Shown piece after piece: positions 57,319 to 64,000 of a stretch of DNA of 64,000 nucleotides; positions within the stretch are counted from its first letter, which is position 1; every line of letters begins with the position of its first letter. A model generated the notes under the pieces. The model ran no database searches. It worked only from the letters and a program-made list of their open reading frames with translations, and was not told the origin of the DNA. The position numbers and the translations under genes were made by a program. The stretch spans positions 1 to 64,000 of the forward strand of contig NZ_LZJW01000075.1 of the NCBI RefSeq assembly GCF_001667885.1, given 5' to 3'. This stretch comes from Mycobacterium scrofulaceum. Its GTDB lineage: Bacteria > Actinomycetota > Actinomycetes > Mycobacteriales > Mycobacteriaceae.

Positions 57319-58492
57319 CTTTGTTCCTTCGCGGTGTACTACGGGGCAGCCCCAGGAATCGCTCGGCAATCACGTTTCGTGCCACGTCGGTGGATCCGCC
57401 ATAAATGCCGGTCCCCGGCGCGAATCGGAATCCCGCTTCAAATGCACCGTCGCCGGCACTCCCCTCCGCTCCGCGCGCCAGAAGGGCTGTCGGACCGATG
57501 AGATCGATCAACTCCGACGCCGTCTGCACCAACACGTCGGAGGACAGGATGCGAGCCGCCGGTCCCGAAGCCGAACGCGTCATCTCGACCTTGACGAGCG
57601 CTTCGCCGATGCGCTCGGCCACTGCTGCGTCGTCGAGCAAGGATTTGCCTGCGGGATCCGGTTGCGTTGCGGCCCAATGAACGAACTCCGCGAGGAGTTT
57701 CTCGCACTCGGCCAGGTAGGGTCCTCCGATGGTCGGGTCACTGCCGTCGGCGGAGATGCCGTGTTCCTGGCTGAGCGGCGCGGCGACCACGGTCCAACCC
57801 GCGTTGACGTTGCCCAGGCGCCAGCGGTCGTTGACGCGAACATCTTGCAAGTAAACGAAATTGGTACGTTCGCCGCCAAGTGTGCCGATCGGCCGGATCT
57901 CCACCCCCGAAGTGTCCAGGGGCAGAAGGAAAACGGTCAGGCCCTTGTGCATGGGCGCCGACGGGTCGGTGCGCGTGAGGAGAAAGCAGTATTGGCTGAA
58001 CTGGGCACCCGTGGTGAACATCTTCTGTCCGTTGATAACCCATTCGTCGCCATCCCGCTCTGCGCGGGTGCGCACCGCGGCCAAATCCGATCCGCAGTCA
58101 GGTTCGGTGTAACCCAGACAGATGCGAACGGTGCCGTCAGCCACCCGCGGCAGCACCTCGGCCTGGATGTCCGGCGAGCCGAACATTCGGATGGCGATCG
58201 GTGGTAGCAACGTCGTGGAGGCCAGGATGTAGGGCGCACCGCTGCGCGCCCATTCGGTGGCGACGATGCGCGCCCGCAAGGCGTCCAGGCCCGCCCCTCC
58301 CTCAGACGTCGGCCATTGCGTCGCGACCCATCCGCGCGCCCCCATCGCCAGGTGCAGGCTCTCGTTGAATCCGCCGCCGTGCAGCCGTTCGTCTTCCAGC
58401 ACCGCCGGGGTGACGTGTTCGCCGAAGAAGGCGCGTGCCCCCCGCCAGAACGTGAGGGTGTCGTCGTCGAGGTCGATGGTTTCGAAATTCAC
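57290..58492 (-). CDS. Acyl-CoA dehydrogenase, catalytic (alpha-type)
   Basis: A 400-aa FadE starting GTG 58492 (GTGA overlap with the beta gene). LGYTEPDCGSDLAAV (126-140), FTTGAQFSQY and Glu243 in PLSQEHGIS, the likely base, are visible. The C-terminus has YGGSTDVARNVIAERFLGLP. An Arg/Asn/Asp tail of about 16 residues lies over the P450 start. It forms a pair with 58489-59514. Confidence 0.87.
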   Translation of the reverse strand: MNFETIDLDDDTLTFWRGARAFFGEHVTPAVLEDERLHGGGFNESLHLAMGARGWVATQWPTSEGGAGLDALRARIVATEWARSGAPYILASTTLLPPIAIRMFGSPDIQAEVLPRVADGTVRICLGYTEPDCGSDLAAVRTRAERDGDEWVINGQKMFTTGAQFSQYCFLLTRTDPSAPMHKGLTVFLLPLDTSGVEIRPIGTLGGERTNFVYLQDVRVNDRWRLGNVNAGWTVVAAPLSQEHGISADGSDPTIGGPYLAECEKLLAEFVHWAATQPDPAGKSLLDDAAVAERIGEALVKVEMTRSASGPAARILSSDVLVQTASELIDLIGPTALLARGAEGSAGDGAFEAGFRFAPGTGIYGGSTDVARNVIAERFLGLPRSTPRRNKDERNDSAVG

Positions 58493-59514
58493 GCGAGAAC
58501 ATCCTTCAACGCGTGCGGCGCCCACCGCGCGACGCGTCGCAGATGGGTGCGACGGTCGCCGACGGCCAGCGCCCAGCCTTTGGCCCGACGGTAGTAGAGC
58601 TGAACGTCGGATTCGAGCGTGAACCCGAAGCCGCCCTGGGTGTGGATGGCGGTGGCCCCGGCTTGCTCGGCGGCGTCGCCGGCGGCCAGCACTGCGCACA
58701 AGGCCAGGGCACCAACGGATTCGGGTTCATGGTCGCAGAACCAGGCAGCGCGCCACAGTAGCCGCCGGGCCGCGCCCACGCTGTTGGCGGCGTCGACCAA
58801 TGGATGAGCGATGGCTTGGAACGCTCCGATCTGGGAGCCAAATGCCGTGCGCTCTTTGGCATATTGCACACCGAGGTCCAGGGCGGCCTGACCCAGCCCG
58901 ACCAGCGCGGCCGCCGTCAAAACGTGCCATTCCCGTTCAGCTAGGTCCCACTCGTCGGCCGAACCCACCCGTGCGCCACCGGCAACCTCGCGCCAGCCCA
59001 GCGGAGCGCACGCCAGGTTGGGCTGGGTCGGCGCCGGCGGGCTGGTGACCAGCGTCAGGTTGGCGCCCTGCGGCGCGAGCACGGCCTCTGCGATCGCTCC
59101 GGCGGGTGCCAGCCGACGGTCGGCGGTGCCCGGGGCGAGGGTGACAACCGCGCCACGATCGCGCATGGCGGCCAGCAGCCGCGATGACGGGTCGATGCGG
59201 GCGAGCGCGCGAGCCGCCGCCAACACCTCGGCCAGGGGTACCGGCGCCGCACGGCGGCCGGCCTCTTCGAGCACGAGCGCCAGCTCGACCAAGCCGGCCC
59301 CGTCGCCACCGACCGCTTGGGGCAGCGCCATCTCAACGACGGCACGTTCCTGGAGCTCATCCCACAGCGCCGCGTCGAACCCCACCGGTTCGGCCGAGCG
59401 AACCCGTGATGTTGGGATGGTCTTTTCGAAATAGGCCCGGAAAGAATCCCGCAGTGCGGCCTGCTCCTCGCTGAGCGAGTAATCCTGTTGGCGAAGCGAG
59501 AACTCTGCGTTCAT
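58489..59514 (-). CDS. Acyl-CoA dehydrogenase, beta-type subunit
   Basis: A 341-aa FadE-fold protein (YSLSEEQAALRDSFRAYFEK, ERTAFGSQIGAFQAIAHPLVD, HTQGGFGFTLESDVQLYYRRA). The FAD/substrate motif and the catalytic Glu are missing, and the middle domain is reduced. It starts ATG 59514, 11 bp after the amidohydrolase stop. Non-catalytic partner of the alpha FadE encoded next. Confidence 0.85.
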   Translation of the reverse strand: MNAEFSLRQQDYSLSEEQAALRDSFRAYFEKTIPTSRVRSAEPVGFDAALWDELQERAVVEMALPQAVGGDGAGLVELALVLEEAGRRAAPVPLAEVLAAARALARIDPSSRLLAAMRDRGAVVTLAPGTADRRLAPAGAIAEAVLAPQGANLTLVTSPPAPTQPNLACAPLGWREVAGGARVGSADEWDLAEREWHVLTAAALVGLGQAALDLGVQYAKERTAFGSQIGAFQAIAHPLVDAANSVGAARRLLWRAAWFCDHEPESVGALALCAVLAAGDAAEQAGATAIHTQGGFGFTLESDVQLYYRRAKGWALAVGDRRTHLRRVARWAPHALKDVLA

Positions 59515-59525
59515 CCGACGGCCAC

Positions 59526-60629
59526 TCAGGGGGCGTCCTTCAGGACGCTTTCGTCAAAACCAAACAGCCTGCGTGCGTTTCCGCCGACGATGGCCCGCGC
59601 ACTGTCGATGTCGACGCCGTCGAAGAGTCTGTCGAGGATCTTCTCCGACTCTGGGTATGTGCTCTCGGGGTGGGGATAGTCGTTGCCCCACAACAGGCAT
59701 TCGGCACCGGTATCCGCGAGGTTCGTAATGGCGACGGGATCGTCCTGAAAGGTCGAGTGGATCTGATGCCGGATGTAATGACTGGGCAGTTCGGCAAGTT
59801 TCGGTTTGGTCCAGCCGATCTCGTCGTGCGCCTGGTAATAGTAGTCCAGCGTCTGCATTGCCCACGAGATCCAGCCGCCGTTGCACTCGACGAAGACGGC
59901 GTGCAGGTCTGGATGCCGTTCCAGGATGCCGCTGCAGCTCAACAAGGCGGCTGCGCGCGGCGCCATCGATTGCGTAGCAAGAAGATTCGCCGTGCCGCTC
60001 CCCCACCCTCGATAAAAGATCATGTCGTGGCCGCTGCCCTGATGCATGACGGCCGGCCGGCCCGTCGACGCGATCACGCCCCACAGCGGTTCCCACTCTT
60101 TGGAGTTCCACTCCGGCTTGCCAACCAGCGGCAACAGCAGTCCACCCACCGACGGATCGGCAGCCACCCGCTCGACCTCGGCGATGGCCATGTCGGCATC
60201 CCAGGTGGGGATCATCATCGCAAGTTTGATCCGGTCGTGTCCCCCGATCTGCTCGCGAATCCAATCGTTGTAGACCTGGCATACCGACTGCCCGGCAAGG
60301 GGATTGGCGATGTCCCACGCGTATAGCCCGATGGTGGGAAAGACGATTTCGGCGTTGATGCGGTCGGTGCGCATCATGTCGAGCCGCACGTCGGGCGAGG
60401 CGGCCGCCACGCGCTCGGCCTCCTTGACCGCTGCCTCTTCTGCCGACAGTTCGTTCCAACCGATGGGGCTGCCGTTGACGACCAGGCTCCACCCGCCGGC
60501 ATCATCGGCCAGGATGCGGCGCGGGGCGTGATCGCGCAGGTCCACGCTGAGGCGCTCGTACCAGAGGTCGTGCGGCTCGTCGACGTGCGCATCGGCCGAG
60601 ATCTTGGGCAGATCGACGGTATTCGTCAT
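59526..60629 (-). CDS. Amidohydrolase-2 family protein, divergent subgroup
   Basis: A 367-aa protein. His15 and Glu18 lie in SADAHVDEPHDLW, and the metal Asp is in GNDYPHPESTYP. It is about 60 residues shorter than the other three amidohydrolases and replaces HIGxxGG with MHQGSGHD. ATG 60629 starts 1 bp after the stop of the upstream amidohydrolase. Two different paralogues in a row suggest either successive steps or a hetero-oligomer (inference). Confidence 0.84.
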   Translation of the reverse strand: MTNTVDLPKISADAHVDEPHDLWYERLSVDLRDHAPRRILADDAGGWSLVVNGSPIGWNELSAEEAAVKEAERVAAASPDVRLDMMRTDRINAEIVFPTIGLYAWDIANPLAGQSVCQVYNDWIREQIGGHDRIKLAMMIPTWDADMAIAEVERVAADPSVGGLLLPLVGKPEWNSKEWEPLWGVIASTGRPAVMHQGSGHDMIFYRGWGSGTANLLATQSMAPRAAALLSCSGILERHPDLHAVFVECNGGWISWAMQTLDYYYQAHDEIGWTKPKLAELPSHYIRHQIHSTFQDDPVAITNLADTGAECLLWGNDYPHPESTYPESEKILDRLFDGVDIDSARAIVGGNARRLFGFDESVLKDAP

Positions 60630-60630
60630 A

Positions 60631-61902
60631 TCAGACCTGCACCGTCTCCCGGCCGGCCGCCTCGGCACGGGCCCGGTACTCGGCCTTGCTCACCGTCGAC
60701 AGGTCGACGTCGGTGGCCCTGGCGCGTAGCGCACCCACCGTCGCGTCTTTCTTTGCGGTGTGCTTGAACGGGTCGAAATCAAAGAAACGACAGCTATTTT
60801 CGTGAGTGATCTTATTGATTTCCTCGTCGGTTGCACCGGCAGCCGTGAACTCGCCAAATAACTGCTCTGGGCCGTTAGGCCACGTCGAGTCGGTGTGCGG
60901 ATAGTCGCACTCCCACGCCAAATTGTCGATGCCGATCTCGTTGCGCAGCTTAACGCCGGCCGGGTCGGTGATGAAGCAAGCCAGGACCTGGTCCCGAAAT
61001 ATCTTGCTGGGCATGCGATCCGACCAGTCCTGACCGATCCAGAGTTGATTCTTAGCGTGTCGGTCGGCCCGCTCGAGGTAGTAGGGGATCCAACCGATGC
61101 CACCCTCGGAAAGGGCGATACGCAGGTCCGGGAATCTGCGCAAGGTGCGGCCGAACATGAGGTCCTGCAAGGCCATCAGCGTGAGCTGGGTGGGCAGGAT
61201 GATGTGATGGTCGATCGGAGCGTCAGGCGCCAGCGTGATCAGGCCGCCACTGGCCCCGATGTGCATGCACAGCACGCTGCCCGTCTCCGACATCGCGGTC
61301 AGCATCGGGTCCCAGTGCTCGCTGTGAAAGCTGGGGAAGCCGAACGCGTGCGGTGCCTCGAGGAAGCTGATGGCCTTGCAGCCTTTGTCGGCCAGACGCC
61401 GCACCTCGGCCGCACACAATTCTGGATCCCACATCGGCACAATGCCGATCGGGATGAACCGGCCCGGATGCGATCCGCACCACTCGTCGACGTGCCAGTC
61501 GTTGTAGGCCTTCAACATGATCAGCGCGAGGTCCTTGTCCTCCGCCTCGCAGAACGTACGCGCGTTGAACCCCGCCATCGTCGGGAAGTTCATCGAAGCG
61601 AGGACGCCCCCGGCGTCCATATCGCGCACCCGCAGGTTGACGTCGTAGCAGGCGGGCCGAATCTCGGAGAACACGCCGGGGTTGAAGCCCCATTCCTCTT
61701 TGGGCCACGTGACCACCGCGCACATGCCGAACGGCGTCGAGGTCTCGATGCCCTGAAATACCCAGCGATCAATACCCTCCGGGCTGCGCTCGACCTTTGG
61801 CGCCTGGTCCGCCCACTTCTGGGGGACATGACCTTTGAACATATCCGGCGGTTCGATCACGTGGTCATCGATGCTCACCAAGATCATGTCGTCAAGATTC
61901 AC
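60631..61902 (-). CDS. Amidohydrolase-2 (ACMSD-like) family protein
   Basis: A 423-aa protein. His14 and Glu17 lie in SIDDHVIEPPDMF, with CMHIGASGG and ECDYPHTDSTWP. The layout is the same as in the proteins at 29145 and 49598. GTG 61902 follows GGAGAG. It is the first gene of a seven-gene minus-strand operon reaching 54988. Metal-dependent decarboxylase or hydrolase; substrate unknown. Confidence 0.86.
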   Translation of the reverse strand: MNLDDMILVSIDDHVIEPPDMFKGHVPQKWADQAPKVERSPEGIDRWVFQGIETSTPFGMCAVVTWPKEEWGFNPGVFSEIRPACYDVNLRVRDMDAGGVLASMNFPTMAGFNARTFCEAEDKDLALIMLKAYNDWHVDEWCGSHPGRFIPIGIVPMWDPELCAAEVRRLADKGCKAISFLEAPHAFGFPSFHSEHWDPMLTAMSETGSVLCMHIGASGGLITLAPDAPIDHHIILPTQLTLMALQDLMFGRTLRRFPDLRIALSEGGIGWIPYYLERADRHAKNQLWIGQDWSDRMPSKIFRDQVLACFITDPAGVKLRNEIGIDNLAWECDYPHTDSTWPNGPEQLFGEFTAAGATDEEINKITHENSCRFFDFDPFKHTAKKDATVGALRARATDVDLSTVSKAEYRARAEAAGRETVQV

Positions 61903-62047
61903 CGCAAACTCTCCTCGCAGTCCGATTCGGTGTATCCGCTATAGAAGAACACCGTTCTCATGCGAGGCTAGCCGACCCCGCAGCCTCAGGCAATGCTTGC
62001 GCTACCCGGTGCAGATCTTGACCGGGTGCGCGCCTTTCGCGCCCCGA

Positions 62048-62737
62048 TCAGGGCCGGGTAAAGGCGGTTTCCAAGAACGTCCAGAACTGGTCGAACGCGA
62101 CGTTCTCGCCCACGTAGAAGCCGAGCACGCGCGCCTGCAACATCTCCATCGTCGTGTGCAGCAAGATCGACGCGATCGTCGAATCATCTAGCGGCGGACT
62201 GGACATGCCGGCGCCACGGCAGGCGGCAAGTAGCTCGGTCAGCGCTCGGTGCTGGGGCTGCAGCAAGGCCGAAAGCTCGGCCGGACGGGTTTCGCTGAGC
62301 CGCTGATGAAAGCTGACCAACGAGCGCTGCAACAGTGGCGGGGCCGGATCGGACGCCAACCACTCGGCTTGCATGAAGGCCCGAAGGCGATCCAGCGGGT
62401 CAGTGCCCGCTTCGGCGACCGCGGCCAGCTGCCGCTCAAGGCCGCCGAGCGTGGCTTCTTCGTAGATGGCCAGGAAAAGGTCGTCGGTACCGCTGAACGA
62501 TTGGTAGAAAGACCGCAGTGACATGCCGGATCGTTCGACGACCTTTCGGACGGAGAGATTTTCCGCGCCTCCCTCGCTGAGCAATTCCAGCGCGATGTGC
62601 AGGAACCGGTCGCTGCGCGCCTGAGCCCGTTTGCGCACGTCCTCGGTCGCCCGCTCCGTCGAGCGCACCCGCCAGCGCGACTCCGGCCGTGGCGCCGACG
62701 TCAACCAGGCCGATACGTCGGTGCCCGATTTGCTCAC
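62048..62737 (-). CDS. TetR-family transcriptional regulator
   Basis: A 229-aa protein. The helix-turn-helix is at about 61-80 (LSVRKVVERSGMSLRSFYQS), followed by FSGTDDLFLAIYEEA. A 35-residue basic N-terminal extension precedes it, longer than usual. GTG 62737 is the start used; in-frame alternatives further in are possible. It lies 145 bp upstream of the 61902-to-54988 operon on the same strand, so it may regulate that unit. No clear dyad was found in either flanking gap. Confidence 0.87.
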   Translation of the reverse strand: MSKSGTDVSAWLTSAPRPESRWRVRSTERATEDVRKRAQARSDRFLHIALELLSEGGAENLSVRKVVERSGMSLRSFYQSFSGTDDLFLAIYEEATLGGLERQLAAVAEAGTDPLDRLRAFMQAEWLASDPAPPLLQRSLVSFHQRLSETRPAELSALLQPQHRALTELLAACRGAGMSSPPLDDSTIASILLHTTMEMLQARVLGFYVGENVAFDQFWTFLETAFTRP

Positions 62738-62853
62738 ACACCACAGCGTAGCGATTCGGCGTTTCCATTAGCCGATAACGTTGGCCTCGGCTCGCGGATA
62801 CACGTAGTGCTCCCGATGAGAACATGCCATGATTTCGGTGGCGCACAGGCCCG

Positions 62854-63291
62854 TCACGTGGGTTGTTCGGCCGTCGTCGCCGGCCGGGCAAGGGTCTGCA
62901 CGCGGCGATCGGTGAAGCGCCACACCCCGTCGGATCCGCGGGCCAAGCTATCCAGGTAGCGCCCCGCCAGAGCGATGACCGTCGTACCTGCCTGACCGCT
63001 TCGGTCGAGCATTGCCCAACCACTCACAGCGCTCGCATGGTCGCCGTCGACGGTGATGACGGGATTGACGACGGCATGCAGGGTGCCAGGGCGGTCGGTG
63101 GGGCGCAGACCCGCCCACAGCGCCGCAAGCTCGGCGCGGCCCCGGTAGCTACGTCCCATCGCGGCGAAGGAACACCCCTCGTCGAACAAGTCGAGCAGTT
63201 CATCGGTCGCACCGCTGTCGAGTAACGCGCAGTAGCGCTCGATCACCCCGCGGATACGCAGCTCGTCGACCAACGCGTCGGCGGCGGTCAC
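62854..63291 (-). CDS. SnoaL-like (NTF2-fold) protein
   Basis: A 145-aa protein (ALVDELRIRGVIERYCALLDSGATDELLDLFDEGCSFAAMG, then LHAVVNPVITVDGDHASAVSGWAML). It belongs to the SnoaL_4 group of small cyclase, isomerase or dehydratase-like proteins. GTG 63291 overlaps the CoA-transferase remnant by 4 bp, so its translation is coupled to that frame. If upstream translation stops at 63870, expression may depend on re-initiation at ATG 63866. Confidence 0.75.
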   Translation of the reverse strand: MTAADALVDELRIRGVIERYCALLDSGATDELLDLFDEGCSFAAMGRSYRGRAELAALWAGLRPTDRPGTLHAVVNPVITVDGDHASAVSGWAMLDRSGQAGTTVIALAGRYLDSLARGSDGVWRFTDRRVQTLARPATTAEQPT

Positions 63292-64000
63292 GCGACAACA
63301 CCCTTGACCTTTAGATCAATGATGTCCTCCCAGTCCATGCCGAGGTCGTCGGTCAAAATAGCGTCCCCATGTTCATTGAAGTCGGGCGCGCGTCGCGTCG
63401 GCGCCGACTCCTCGTCGAACTGGACGGGCGTGGCCACCAGCGGGTGCTTCTCACCCGAGGCGGCCTCGGCCTGAACCACATACCCGTTGGCGATGACCTG
63501 TGGGTCGGCGGTCACCTCGATAGAGTCCTGCACCGGCGCCCACTGGCCACGGAAGTCGCCAAGGCGTTGCTTCCATTCGGCCAGCGGCGCAGAGGCAAAT
63601 CGCTCGGCGAGGATCGACCTCGCGACGGGGCTGTTCGCGGCGAAGCTTGCGACATCGGCGAACCGCTCGTCATCGACCAACTCGGCCAGGCCCATCACCC
63701 GACAAGTCTCGGACCAGTAGTGGAATCCCTGCAGGCACGCCAATTGCAACCAGTGCCCGTCCGATGTCTGGTAGGTGGCCACCAGCGGGTTGCCCACATC
63801 TGTGCCGACCGGGAATGGGCCCCACGGATGGTTCAACTCGTGCGACAACGCGATGGCGGCCCCCATCGCTCACATTCCGGTGGCGAGAAGCGACACGTCG
63901 ACAACCGGCGGCTGGCCCGTGCGTTCGCGATGCAGCAGTGCCGCCGAGATGCCGCCCGCGATGGTCATCGCGCCGATCGAATCGCCGTACGCGGGGGCGG
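63288..64000 (-). pseudogene. Family III CoA-transferase interrupted by an in-frame TGA (5' end outside window)
   Basis: The minus-strand frame from the window edge reads APAYGDSIGAMTIAGGISAA and then VVDVSLLATGM. A TGA follows at 63872-63870, and the same frame continues AMGAAIALSHELNHPWG... to the normal stop. The paralogue at 38417-39637 has TGG (Trp213) at this site, so one G-to-A change explains it. The nucleophile Asp (GDSIGAM) lies before the break. The C-terminal 192 codons (from ATG 63866) stay open and well conserved, which suggests a recent mutation, a sequencing error or read-through. Confidence 0.75.

Noticed and set aside
1..64000. KstR or KstR2 operator sites
   Set aside because: I looked for TNNAACNNGTTNNA and AAGCAAG...CTTGCTT patterns in the promoter gaps and saw none. 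A computed scan would be needed to exclude weak sites.
1..64000. Mobile elements, tRNA genes or CRISPR repeats
   Set aside because: No transposase-like frame, no terminal repeats, no cloverleaf-like segment and no regularly spaced repeats were seen.

Overview
The window is G+C-rich, almost wall-to-wall coding DNA from an actinobacterium, most probably a non-tuberculous Mycobacterium. The evidence is a mycofactocin-type short-chain dehydrogenase signature, paired FadE-like acyl-CoA dehydrogenases, P450s with a one-cluster CxxHxxC...CP ferredoxin, many GTG starts and runs of genes joined by 4-bp GTGA/ATGA overlaps. I see no rRNA, tRNA, CRISPR array, insertion sequence, phage gene or origin. No stretch longer than about 190 bp lacks a gene. 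The whole window is one accessory-metabolism island: 7 crotonases, 8 acyl-CoA dehydrogenases, 6 SDRs, 5 P450s, 5 family III CoA-transferase genes (one a tandem fusion, one broken), 4 amidohydrolases, 2 acyl-CoA ligases, 2 Ltp-type thiolase-like proteins with zinc-ribbon/OB partners, a MaoC hydratase, a Rieske oxygenase, 4 SnoaL-like proteins and 5 TetR regulators (one partial).

Layout. 1-3.9 kb: end of a TetR gene, an SDR, a DUF427-thioesterase fusion, a second TetR and an SDR. 3.9-10.4 kb (minus): acyl-CoA dehydrogenase, SnoaL, acyl-CoA ligase, crotonase, SDR, TetR, MaoC. 10.4-15 kb (plus): flavin monooxygenase, ligase, Ltp thiolase-like protein, DUF35 and SnoaL, all overlapping. 15-21 kb: a serine esterase divergent from a fused E1-alpha/beta 2-oxoacid dehydrogenase, a free lipoyl domain and three crotonases. 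21-30.4 kb: FadE and crotonase divergent from P450-crotonase, then SDR-SnoaL-SMP30-adenylate cyclase, then an amidohydrolase. 30.5-37.1 kb (minus): FadE pair, P450, glyoxalase-like protein and two adjacent CoA-transferases. 37.2-41.9 kb (plus): P450, CoA-transferase, mycofactocin-type SDR, kinase-like protein. 41.9-43.9 kb: P450 divergent from TetR. 43.9-50.9 kb (minus): a tightly overlapping six-gene unit (amidohydrolase, FadE pair, double CoA-transferase, OB protein, thiolase-like protein). 51-54.8 kb: SRPBCC, crotonase, SDR, Rieske oxygenase. 55-62 kb (minus): two amidohydrolases, FadE pair, P450, ferredoxin, hydroxyacid dehydrogenase. 62-64 kb: TetR, SnoaL and a CoA-transferase with an in-frame stop.

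How the genes fit together (inference). P450s, the flavin monooxygenase and the Rieske oxygenase would hydroxylate a hydrophobic substrate. SDRs would oxidise the alcohols. Ligases and CoA-transferases would attach CoA. FadE pairs, crotonases, MaoC and the Ltp/DUF35 pairs would run beta-oxidation-like dehydrogenation, hydration and retro-aldol cleavage. Amidohydrolases would do decarboxylation-like or C-C hydrolysis steps. The set resembles steroid or isoprenoid side-chain and ring catabolism, but the substrate cannot be read from the sequence.

Three themes stand out. Enzymes come as active-plus-degenerate pairs (FadE alpha/beta, and CoA-transferases with and without the nucleophilic Asp). 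None of the seven crotonases keeps the two canonical glutamates. Several promoters carry perfect dyads, and two far-apart ones share the same dyad.
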